From NCBI RefSeq assembly GCF_900009265.2, contig NZ_LR735020.1, positions 13,622-46,781 of the forward strand: 33,160 nucleotides of DNA. The letters run 5' to 3'. Each line of letters starts with the position of its first letter. The first letter of the stretch is position 1. The translations under genes were made by a program, and so were the position numbers. Source of the DNA: Planktothrix paucivesiculata PCC 9631. GTDB taxonomy: Bacteria > Cyanobacteriota > Cyanobacteriia > Cyanobacteriales > Microcoleaceae. The notes beneath the pieces were generated by a model. The model had not been told where the DNA came from. It worked only from the letters and a program-made list of their open reading frames with translations, and did no database searches. Of this stretch, positions 16,585 through 24,048 are shown one piece after another.

Positions 16585-16656
16585 TCCTCGGTAGCTCAGT
16601 GGTAGAGCGGTCGGCTGTTAACCGATTGGTCGTAGGTTCGAATCCCACCCGAGGAG
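16585..16656 (+). tRNA. tRNA-Asn (anticodon GTT)
   Basis: A cloverleaf is readable by eye: acceptor TCCTCGG / CCGAGGA with discriminator G; D arm GCTC-AGTGGTA-GAGC; anticodon stem GTCGG / CCGAT with loop CTGTTAA, anticodon GTT; T arm GTAGG-TTCGAAT-CCCAC. The T stem has an A-C mismatch at its middle pair. The CCA end is not encoded. Total 72 nt. Confidence 0.95.
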
Positions 16657-16790
16657 TTTAACAAAATATTCTTTGAATTTCAGGTTAGACTATAGCCTAA
16701 TCTGAAGTTTTAAGTCCAGTATCCTACATTTCTATTGAGAAAGGTAGGATATTGTTTTGTATATGCTCAAAACCATTCAATCTGATATCG

Positions 16791-18149
16791 ATGATCTTAC
16801 CCTTATTTCTGAGTTTAACTCTATTTGCTCAAGCTGCCCCTCCGGTGAATGAAATTGTACAACCGCAGCAGGTGCGACCCTTACCCGGAAAATTAGATCA
16901 AATTCCTGTGTTTAATAGTAATAGTCCCGAACTAATTTTAAACGAAGGAATTTTACTATCTACCTTTCCAAAAAATAATAAAAAACAGCCAGAAGCCCAC
17001 TTAAATTTTCCCTTCAAAGGCAAATTTGATATTTTTGCCCATCATGTTGCTAAACCACCCCAAGAAAATGATTTAAGAACCCTTTATTTAGGAATATTAG
17101 CCTATAATCCGGGGAATCAACCCGTTACTATTAATATTTTAGAAGCCGCTAGTTATTTAAGTCAACCCGACGCGCCTTTTATTCCCCTGGATGCGGTTTT
17201 AGATAATTCGGCAGGTAATATTTTTGCTGGGCCAGGAAGTCGGGTAATGAATGATATTTTACGGGGAAAACGACAAACTGAATTTGAGGAAAAAATTATA
17301 ATTCCGCCCCAAAGTAGTCGTCTATTATTAAATGCTCCCATTCCGGTTAAAGATTTAGAACCGCCTTTAAATGGTCGGTCTACTTTAATGCGTTTAGAGA
17401 GTAATGGCGAGGTTTATATTGCTAGTTTGGCTAAATATGCAACGGTGCAATCAAATAGAATAGAAATCGCCCCGACATTAACAGAATGGGAACAATTATT
17501 ACAGCAAGGAATGTTAGTTACACCGAGAGATCGTAACCCGACTCCTCCTAATACCAATTCTGAGCAAATTATCTATGGGCGGGTGGCTGGAGTGGCATTG
17601 GGTTCCCGTTGGAATGCTAATATTGTTGATCCAAATCGTTCTATTTTAACTATTCCTGAACCGGGAGAAATCTTTTCTTATCCTATTTCCACTTTACCCA
17701 GAGGACAGTTAGGAACCAATCAAATTCAAAGCGCTCCTTTAGTAGTTAGATATCCCGATACCGCCTATCAAGCCCACGGAAATTATGGGGTAGAATATAA
17801 CTTAATTTTACCACTTTATAATCCCAAAAGTCAACCCCAAAAAGTTGTTTTAACCTTACAAACTCCCATCAAAGAAGAAAAATTATCCCAACCGGGATTA
17901 AGGTTTTTTGACCCTCCAGCCCCTCAAGTTTTCTTCCGGGGAACGGTTAGATTGAGTTATGAAGATGATCAAGAAAAATCCCAAATTCGCTATATTCATT
18001 TAGTTCAAAAACGGGGACAACAGGGAGAAGCGTTAGTAGAATTAACCCTAAAACCCCAAGAAACTCGACCGATTAAAGTTGATTTTCTCTATCCCCCAGA
18101 TGCGTCTCCTCCTCAAGTTTTGACTGTGAAAACATTACCTATTAAATAA
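16791..18149 (+). CDS. DUF3370 exported protein
   Basis: A 452-residue protein of the cyanobacterial DUF3370 family as I remember it. It starts with a short signal peptide (MILPLFLSLTLFAQAAP) followed by EIVQPQQVRPLPGKLDQIPVFNSNSPELILNEG, with family-typical HLNFPFKGKFDIFAHHVAKP, TLYLGILAYNPG, and NGRSTLMRLESNGEVYIASLA. Predicted all-beta and periplasmic or cell-surface; function unknown. The ATG at 16791 is preferred to the in-frame TTG at 16752 because it begins directly with the signal peptide. Followed after 70 bases by a small proline-rich membrane protein. Confidence 0.85.
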   Translation: MILPLFLSLTLFAQAAPPVNEIVQPQQVRPLPGKLDQIPVFNSNSPELILNEGILLSTFPKNNKKQPEAHLNFPFKGKFDIFAHHVAKPPQENDLRTLYLGILAYNPGNQPVTINILEAASYLSQPDAPFIPLDAVLDNSAGNIFAGPGSRVMNDILRGKRQTEFEEKIIIPPQSSRLLLNAPIPVKDLEPPLNGRSTLMRLESNGEVYIASLAKYATVQSNRIEIAPTLTEWEQLLQQGMLVTPRDRNPTPPNTNSEQIIYGRVAGVALGSRWNANIVDPNRSILTIPEPGEIFSYPISTLPRGQLGTNQIQSAPLVVRYPDTAYQAHGNYGVEYNLILPLYNPKSQPQKVVLTLQTPIKEEKLSQPGLRFFDPPAPQVFFRGTVRLSYEDDQEKSQIRYIHLVQKRGQQGEALVELTLKPQETRPIKVDFLYPPDASPPQVLTVKTLPIK

Positions 18150-18219
18150 TAGATTTGAGTCTTTATTTAACCACAAAGACACAAAGAATTTATAAACACT
18201 AATTTTGTAGGTTGATTTT

Positions 18220-18426
18220 ATGTCTCAAAGCGATGCACCCAAACCTAAACTTCCTGTTGATAAACCCCCGCCACCGCCCCCAAAACCGCCAGACTGGGGA
18301 ACGTTGGGATGGTTAATTATTGCTTTATTTTTTTTTATTATTATCATAGGAAATTCTACGGGATTGGGAGATAGTCAAAACCAACCTTTAACTCCTGATT
18401 TGGATCAAAGAGAATGGGATAAGTAG
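18220..18426 (+). CDS. Small proline-rich single-pass membrane protein
   Basis: A 68-residue protein: a soluble N-terminus with KPPPPPPKPPDWG, one hydrophobic helix at about 29-45 (LGWLIIALFFFIIIIGNSTG), and a short acidic tail. Function unknown. The polyproline stretch could bind SH3-like or EVH1-like partners or just act as a spacer. It may be cotranscribed with the DUF3370 gene. Confidence 0.6.
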   Translation: MSQSDAPKPKLPVDKPPPPPPKPPDWGTLGWLIIALFFFIIIIGNSTGLGDSQNQPLTPDLDQREWDK

Positions 18427-18453
18427 GGGGCTATTATTACTATAAATAATCTC

Positions 18454-18500
18454 GTTGTTGTGCTTTAGCACCCCTATTAAGAGCGCTAAAGCGCAACAAC
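18454..18500. terminator. Long hairpin between convergent genes
   Basis: GTTGTTGTGCTTTAGC (18454-18469) pairs with GCTAAAGCGCAACAAC (18485-18500), 16 bp with one U-G wobble and a 15-base loop. It lies between a plus-strand gene ending at 18426 and a minus-strand gene ending at 18513. Similar GCTAAAGCGCAACAAC palindromes are dispersed in cyanobacteria. It probably acts as a bidirectional end signal though it lacks a clear T-run. Confidence 0.7.
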
Positions 18501-18512
18501 AATCAAAAACCA

Positions 18513-19859
18513 TTAACCAATTGTTAAGGCTAAATCCGTGGGTGATGTGATAACCGTAGCCGTTTGAACAACACTGGGTTGGACGTTTTTAACAACTCCT
18601 AAAATTCCCGAATTGGCAACTCGAATAATGGTGTCATTCCCAGAGGATGTAAAACTTAAATTAGCCAGATTAATTGTGTCAAGGACATGAATTTTATCGC
18701 CTTCGGTGACATTAAAATCCGTAATAATATCGGCTAAATTGATATCAGAAACCGTGGCGGCTTCATCCCCTCGTAATAGGAAAATATCAGCCCCGCCACC
18801 TCCGGTTAAAATATCTGTTCCTAAATCTCCGATTAGAAAATCTTTACCATCATTACCATTTAAACTATCATTACCTTGTCCACCTCGAATAAAGTCTGAA
18901 CCTGCACCTCCAAAGATGGTATCACTCCCCCGATTTCCATTTAAAATATCATTACCCTGTCCGCCAGTAATACTATCATTATCTTTTCCTCCCAAAATAT
19001 AATCATTGGCGTCATTTCCATCCAGAGAATCATTCCCTTGATTGCCATTAATTACATCATTTCCGATGGAACCTGTAACCCGATCATTTCCGCCTCCAGC
19101 TAATAATCCGCGAGGATTATTTTGGGTAATATCAGGGGTCATGGTTATGACATTATCGGCATCTAAATCACGAGGATAGGCATAGGATAAAGGCAGACTA
19201 CCACGATTGATAGTATTAATAAATCCATTCAAAATATTGACATCTGAAATAATTCCAGACACTCGACTGGGAATAATTCCATCAACGACGGCGGCATCCC
19301 AAATTACATTACCGACTCGAATTTGATTGACGATATCGAAGCCTTGAGTTACTGTGCCAAAAACCGCATAATTGCCATCCAAATTTGTGGAATTATCCGC
19401 TAAATTAAAATAGAATTGGGAGGAAGCGGTATCGGTTCCTGAACTAGACCGCGCCATGGCAATGGAACCGACGATATTACTTAACACCGGAGGAACGGTA
19501 ATTCCTGCTTGTTGAAAGGTTTGACTATAAAGGGGTTCTGTGGCGCCTTGGGGTTTAATTTCTAAGGGAATATTTCGGACTTGACCCGTAGCAGGGTCAA
19601 TAAAACCGCCAATTCCTAACACATTAGGATCAATATTAGGATCTTTACTTTGGGGGTCACCACCTTGAGCTACAAAGGGATTGGGGTCAATAACAACGCG
19701 ATGAAATAGGGTGTTATTATAAACATTTCGTTCAACTAAATCAACGAAATTTCCCGCCGTTATCGGAGCATTTGCACCATCAACTTGAATGGTAATAGGT
19801 AATCCTTCAACCACCATAATCACGGTGGCAGCACTGGTTAATTGGGGTAGATCAGCCAT
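18513..19859 (-). CDS. Cyclophilin-type PPIase fused to RTX calcium-binding repeats
   Basis: A 448-residue two-part protein. Residues about 10-205 are a cyclophilin peptidyl-prolyl isomerase: LFHRVV with His53 and Arg54, VAQGGDP at 63-69, ARSSSGTDTASSQFYFNL with Gln148 and Phe149, NYAVFGTV near 164. Residues about 252-360 are RTX nonapeptides (GGGNDRVTGS, NGNQGNDSLDGN, GGQGNDILNGN, GGAGSDFIRGG), ending with ADIFLL and ADIITDFNVTEGDKI, the usual last RTX module. There is no N-terminal signal, so export by a type I system reading the C-terminus is likely. It would be a secreted, calcium-dependent folding enzyme. No type I secretion genes are nearby. Conserved active-site residues suggest catalysis is kept. 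Confidence 0.92.
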   Translation of the reverse strand: MADLPQLTSAATVIMVVEGLPITIQVDGANAPITAGNFVDLVERNVYNNTLFHRVVIDPNPFVAQGGDPQSKDPNIDPNVLGIGGFIDPATGQVRNIPLEIKPQGATEPLYSQTFQQAGITVPPVLSNIVGSIAMARSSSGTDTASSQFYFNLADNSTNLDGNYAVFGTVTQGFDIVNQIRVGNVIWDAAVVDGIIPSRVSGIISDVNILNGFINTINRGSLPLSYAYPRDLDADNVITMTPDITQNNPRGLLAGGGNDRVTGSIGNDVINGNQGNDSLDGNDANDYILGGKDNDSITGGQGNDILNGNRGSDTIFGGAGSDFIRGGQGNDSLNGNDGKDFLIGDLGTDILTGGGGADIFLLRGDEAATVSDINLADIITDFNVTEGDKIHVLDTINLANLSFTSSGNDTIIRVANSGILGVVKNVQPSVVQTATVITSPTDLALTIG

Positions 19860-20039
19860 AATAAAATAATGTGTTAGATTGTCTTAAATTAACCTAATTT
19901 TCTCTTGATATTTTACAATAAAGATTGTAATTAGGATAAGATATTGCCAATATTGAGACACCAAACCTAAAATTTAAGTTCCTGTTACTTCTGAAATTGT
20001 GTAAACTTATATAAAGAGTTGTGATTATCCTAAGTAATA

Positions 20040-20588
20040 ATGTCCCGTCGTTTATTTCTGAGTTTTCTGTTATCTCTGGGTTTCGTGGTGTTTAGCTTCA
20101 ACCTAAATTCACCCGCTTGGGCGTTAGGGGGAAAACTGCCCACTTTGAATCAACCCGCCCCTAATTTTACCTTACCAACTAATAGTGGAGAGGGAAAAAT
20201 TTCTTTATCTGATTATCAAGGACAATGGGTTATTCTCTATTTTTATCCAAAGGATTTTACCTCTGGATGTACTTTAGAAGCTCGTCGTTTTCAACAGGAT
20301 TTACCAAAATATTTAGCGAAAAACACCCAAATTTTAGGGATTAGTGCTGATGATATTCAATCCCATGCTGAGTTTTGTGATTCGGAAGGATTAAAATTTC
20401 CCTTACTGGCTGATGTTGATGGAAAAGTCAGTAAATCCTATGGTTCATGGATTAATTTTATATCCATGCGTCATACTTTTATTATCGATTCCGAGGGGAT
20501 TTTAAGGGAAATATTTCTAGGGGTTAATCCGGCTATTCATAGTCAGGAAGTGTTAGTCCGTTTGGATGAATTGCAAGAAACAAGTTAG
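20040..20588 (+). CDS. Peroxiredoxin (PrxQ/BCP type), exported
   Basis: A 182-residue thiol peroxidase. Residues 1-28 form a signal peptide (FLSFLLSLGFVVFSFNLNSPAWA), so it acts in the periplasm or thylakoid lumen. The AhpC-TSA domain holds the peroxidatic Cys77 in DFTSGCTLEARRFQ (usual form TPGCT). The classic PrxQ resolving Cys five residues later is replaced by Arg; Cys113 in EFCDSEG could resolve it, or it works as a 1-Cys enzyme. It removes peroxides using a thiol donor. Monocistronic; starts 180 bases upstream of nothing else, with the divergent RTX fusion on the other side. Confidence 0.9.
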   Translation: MSRRLFLSFLLSLGFVVFSFNLNSPAWALGGKLPTLNQPAPNFTLPTNSGEGKISLSDYQGQWVILYFYPKDFTSGCTLEARRFQQDLPKYLAKNTQILGISADDIQSHAEFCDSEGLKFPLLADVDGKVSKSYGSWINFISMRHTFIIDSEGILREIFLGVNPAIHSQEVLVRLDELQETS

Positions 20589-20595
20589 TTGGAAT

Positions 20596-20629
20596 CAGGA
20601 CTTACGCAAGCAGGCTATATATAGCGTGT
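20596..20629 (+). repeat. Solo left IS end
   Basis: CAGGACTTACGCAAGCAGG followed by CTATATATAGCG matches the terminal inverted repeat of the flanking IS copies nearly base for base, including the inner AT palindrome. No transposase follows. A weak partner (AAAAAGTCCT, about 20673-20682) lies about 80 bp on, so the piece could be a tiny MITE-like remnant of about 88 bp, with an imperfect inverted repeat inside (GCGATCGC / GCAATCGC). Confidence 0.7.
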
Positions 20630-20694
20630 CAAAAGTAGGCGATCGCATACCAATGATCATAGCAATCGCCCTAAAAAGTCCTAATTATTTATTT

Positions 20695-20816
20695 CCCCCC
20701 CAATGTTGGGGGCTAGGGGGCTAGATAATGATCAGGTTATGAAGGATTGATCAGCAGTTTTAGAGACTATTTCTCAAGCAGCAATATTTGCCCCCTAAAT
20801 CCCCCAAAATTGGGGG
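20695..20816. repeat. Long imperfect inverted repeat
   Basis: The left arm (20695-20721, C-run, AATGTTGGGGG, CTAGGGGGC) is matched by the reverse complement of the right arm (20790-20816, GCCCCCTAAATCCCCC, AAAATTGGGGG), separated by about 68 bases. Each arm is itself palindromic around AATNTT. Such CCCCCAAAATTGGGGG sequences are dispersed in cyanobacteria. It lies between convergent peroxiredoxin and ycf33 and may help end transcription. Confidence 0.75.
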
Positions 20817-20887
20817 ACTTTAAGAGGTTGTCCTGTTAATTTAAACAAAATATAAAAAGGGAAATTTAAACCTTCCCTCCCTTTTTT

Positions 20888-21091
20888 TTAAACCGGGTTT
20901 AATCCTAACATTGCCTTTAAGGTAAAAAAGGTAAATGCAAAAACACTTAATAATAAAATTACTAATGCAGTTGCAGTTACCGGGCGATTTAAGAGGGGTT
21001 TTAGACGTTCAAATAGGAAAAAGAAAATTCCTAGGGTAAAGGTAATAAAATAACGGGGATAGCGAGAAACGTTTTGAAAAAATTCTTGCAT
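20888..21091 (-). CDS. ycf33: Ycf33 / DUF751 small membrane protein
   Basis: A 67-residue protein with two membrane helices (about 14-28 and 40-60). The start MQEFFQNVSRYPRYFITFTLGIFFF matches the DUF751/Ycf33 family kept in cyanobacteria and red-algal plastids (F(W/F)xNVxRxPRFFI pattern). Function is not established. It lies just upstream of the end of the sugar transporter operon in genome order, but it is transcribed as a separate minus-strand unit after it. Confidence 0.85.
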   Translation of the reverse strand: MQEFFQNVSRYPRYFITFTLGIFFFLFERLKPLLNRPVTATALVILLLSVFAFTFFTLKAMLGLNPV

Positions 21092-21167
21092 TGTCGGGGT
21101 GGGAATAAACTTCAGATTAAAGGTTTTATAATTTTAACAGATTTTGGGATTATTTTTTAAGATAATT

Positions 21168-22232
21168 TTAAAATAAGCGATCGCCCGATTCAGCATCAAA
21201 CCAGTGTATCCGTTGGGGCGATAAACTTAAGTTTACTGTTTCACTTTCCCAAGTTTGCTGGGCTGGAACCAAAAAACGGATTGTTTGATGGGATTGATTG
21301 ATTCTCACATTCAAAAGTTTTTCTTTTCCTAAATCTTCCACTAAAAAAATTTGACCTTCTAAATCCACAGAATCTTCCCGATTTTCTAAATGAATATCTT
21401 CGGGGCGAATTCCCAATATAATTTGAGAGGGTTGGGTTTTTAACTCCGGTAATGGAATTTGAAATGCTCCTAAAATCCCATAATTTTCTCGACAATTTAA
21501 GCGAATTAAATTCATCTGAGGACTTCCCACAAAACCCGCAACAAATTGATTGGCTGGAGCATTATAAATCTCTGAAGGAGATGCTAATTGTTGTAAATAA
21601 CCTTGATGAAGTACAGCAATTTTACTTGATAAAGTTAGAGCTTCGGTTTGGTCATGGGTGACATAAACAACGGGTTTTTGTTGAGAATTAAATAATTGTT
21701 TTAAATCGGCTCTTACCTGTTCTCGTAATAGCGCATCTAAATTACTTAAGGGTTCATCTAATAAAAACACCTCGGGATTTCTGACTAAAGCTCTCCCTAA
21801 AGCCACCCGTTGACGTTGCCCCCCGGACAGTTGAGCAGGTTTTCTGAGTAATAAATGTTGAATATCTAAGCGATGAGCAACATCATTAACACGGGATTGA
21901 ATCTCATCCGTTGGAATTTTTCTTAATTTTAAAGCCGTCGAAATATTATCAAAAACCGTTAAATGGGGATACAGAGCATAACTTTGAAATACCATGGCAA
22001 TATTTCGTTCACTCGGGGGAAGGTTGGTCACATCTCGATTGCCTAAAATAACTTTTCCCTGGGTGGGTTGGTCAAGTCCTGCAATCATTCTTAATAAGGT
22101 TGATTTTCCACAACCCGAAGGGCCTAATAGGGTGAGAAATTCTCCATCATTGACTTCTAAAGTTATATCTTTTACCGGAATAACCTGGGAGGAAAATTGC
22201 TTTTTTAAATTGATAATTTCGAGTTTTGCCAT
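21168..22232 (-). CDS. Sugar ABC transporter ATP-binding protein (MalK/UgpC type)
   Basis: A 354-residue ATPase. Walker A GPSGCGKST is at 37-45, the Q-loop in VFQSYALYPHL, the signature LSGGQRQRVALGRAL near 134, Walker B VFLLDEPLSNLDALL near 155, and the switch His in YVTHDQTEA. The C-terminal regulatory TOBE domain contains IILGIRPEDIHLEN, as in MalK/UgpC/GgtA. It drives the importer formed with the next two upstream permeases and the binding protein. It starts 34 bases after the second permease and is the last gene of the leftward operon. Confidence 0.93.
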   Translation of the reverse strand: MAKLEIINLKKQFSSQVIPVKDITLEVNDGEFLTLLGPSGCGKSTLLRMIAGLDQPTQGKVILGNRDVTNLPPSERNIAMVFQSYALYPHLTVFDNISTALKLRKIPTDEIQSRVNDVAHRLDIQHLLLRKPAQLSGGQRQRVALGRALVRNPEVFLLDEPLSNLDALLREQVRADLKQLFNSQQKPVVYVTHDQTEALTLSSKIAVLHQGYLQQLASPSEIYNAPANQFVAGFVGSPQMNLIRLNCRENYGILGAFQIPLPELKTQPSQIILGIRPEDIHLENREDSVDLEGQIFLVEDLGKEKLLNVRINQSHQTIRFLVPAQQTWESETVNLSLSPQRIHWFDAESGDRLF

Positions 22233-22266
22233 GATTCATGATCTCCATTAATTGTTAAGATTATGG

Positions 22267-23130
22267 TTAACCTTTGACGGCTCCTGCGGTAATTCCTTGA
22301 ACAATTCGGCGTTGAAAAATCAAAACTAAAATAATTAATGGAAATGTTCCCGCTAAAGTTGCCGCCGCCATTGGCCCATAGGGAATTTCTAATAAAGAAG
22401 TGCCCCCTAGTTGAGCAACAGCAACGGGGATGGTATATAAATCTTCTCTGGTAATAAAGGTTAAGGCAAAAATAAATTCATTCCAAGCAAAAATAAAGGT
22501 TAATAGGCCTGTGGTGACTAAGGCAGGAAGGGTTAAGGGTAAAACAATATTTAATAGCATAGATAAAGTATTGTAGCCGTCAATTTTGGCAGAATCTTCT
22601 AAATCTTTAGGAAGTTGTTGGAAAAAACTTCTTAAAATTAAAATGGTCAAGGGTAAATTAATTGCGGTATAGGGGATGATTAATGCTAAATAATTATTTC
22701 CAATCTGAAAAAATTTAACTAATTCTAATAACCCCATAAATAACAAAATATAGGGAAACAATGTTATAACCAGAATCAGTCCCAAAATCAAATTTTCTCC
22801 GGGGAGTTTTAATCTTGTTAGGGCATAAGCAGCCGGAGCACCTATGGTTAAGCATAATAAAGTTGAAATAATGGAAACAAAAGCACTATTAAAAATATAT
22901 CTTAGAAATTGACTACCTAAGCTGAGATAATGTTGAAAAGTCAGTTGTTCTAAACTGGGAAAATAAATATTAGGAACTGTTGAAATTGCAGCATTGGTTT
23001 TAAAAGAAGTCAGTAATTGCCAAAAAACCGGAGCTAAACAAAACAAAATAGTGAAGATTATACCCAGGGTGAGTAGAATCTTTTTTCCAGGAATAAAACT
23101 AATAGAATTTGAGGGATTAAAATTTGCCAT
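22267..23130 (-). CDS. Sugar ABC transporter permease, MalG type
   Basis: A 287-residue inner-membrane permease with six helices, starting with ILLTLGIIFTILFCLAPVFWQLLTSFK. The binding-protein-dependent transport loop reads DLEDSAKIDGYNTLSMLLNIVLPLTLPAL (EAA type) near 190, followed by FAWNEFIFALTF, typical of MalG/UgpE/ThuG. The end GPMAAATLAGTFPLIILVLIFQRRIVQGITAGAVKG is the family hallmark. It abuts the first permease with no gap (stop and start adjacent at 23131/23130), so the two are translated together. Confidence 0.93.
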   Translation of the reverse strand: MANFNPSNSISFIPGKKILLTLGIIFTILFCLAPVFWQLLTSFKTNAAISTVPNIYFPSLEQLTFQHYLSLGSQFLRYIFNSAFVSIISTLLCLTIGAPAAYALTRLKLPGENLILGLILVITLFPYILLFMGLLELVKFFQIGNNYLALIIPYTAINLPLTILILRSFFQQLPKDLEDSAKIDGYNTLSMLLNIVLPLTLPALVTTGLLTFIFAWNEFIFALTFITREDLYTIPVAVAQLGGTSLLEIPYGPMAAATLAGTFPLIILVLIFQRRIVQGITAGAVKG

Positions 23131-24045
23131 TTATTGATCTCCAATCATATTAACACGCAGTTTTGATAGGAAACAAGCCGCAATACAAACCGCAACAATT
23201 AATAATAAAAAGGTGACGACCACTAAAGCCGCCCCATAACCAAAATCAAGATACCGTCTAATGGTGGCATAAATATAAACAGAAACGGTTTCCGTTGCCC
23301 CGGCTGGCCCCCCTCCAGTCATGACTTGAACTAAATCAAAAATCCCAAAGGCTTGAGCAAATCTAAACAATAAGGCAATGATAATTTGAGGGGTAATTAA
23401 AGGAAGGGTAATTTGAGAAAAACTTTGAATTGAGTTTGCCCCATCCATGGCATGGGCTTCATATAAATCTTGGGAAATAGATTGCAGTCCGGCTAGTAAA
23501 ATAATAGCAATAAAAGGGGTAGTTTTCCAAACATCGGCAATAATTAAAGCGAACATTGCCCGACTGGGTTCTCCTAACCAAGTCATGGGGCTATTAATCA
23601 GATTAAGACGTTGTAAAATATCATTGACGACACCATATTGGTCATTAAAAATCCAAGCCCAAGCTAACCCCATCACCGCCGTTGGTAAAGCCCAAGGAAT
23701 TAAAGTTGCGGTTCTGACCAAACCTCGACCTTTAAAACTTTGATTCAGAATTAAAGCTATGAATAAACCCAAGATTAATTCCAAGATAATAGAAATACTG
23801 GTAAAAACCGTTGTATTCCAAAGGGTTTGCCAAAATCGACCATCTGCTAAGATGCGTTGATAATTATTCAATCCTGAAAAAATAGGTTGTAATTGAGTTC
23901 CTAAATTTTGTGTGAATACGCTTAATGAAAAAGCTCTTAAAATGGGGTAGATAAACACTAAAGCAATGATGAACAAAGCTGGCAAAATCAACAGCCATCC
24001 GGTTCGTTTTTCTTGTTTTTCCAAAGAATTAGTATTCATGCTCAA
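23131..24045 (-). CDS. Sugar ABC transporter permease, MalF/ThuF type
   Basis: A 304-residue permease with six helices. It begins near TGWLLILPALFIIALVFIYPILRAFSLSVF, has GLNNYQRILADGRFWQTLWNT before the core, and the EAA loop DLYEAHAMDGANSIQSFSQITLPLITPQ near 195. The GGGPAGATETVSVYIY motif near 243 is common in trehalose/maltose and glucosylglycerol-type systems. It forms a heterodimer with the MalG-type protein. It starts three bases after the binding-protein stop. Confidence 0.93.
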   Translation of the reverse strand: MSMNTNSLEKQEKRTGWLLILPALFIIALVFIYPILRAFSLSVFTQNLGTQLQPIFSGLNNYQRILADGRFWQTLWNTTVFTSISIILELILGLFIALILNQSFKGRGLVRTATLIPWALPTAVMGLAWAWIFNDQYGVVNDILQRLNLINSPMTWLGEPSRAMFALIIADVWKTTPFIAIILLAGLQSISQDLYEAHAMDGANSIQSFSQITLPLITPQIIIALLFRFAQAFGIFDLVQVMTGGGPAGATETVSVYIYATIRRYLDFGYGAALVVVTFLLLIVAVCIAACFLSKLRVNMIGDQ

Positions 24046-24048
24046 AAT

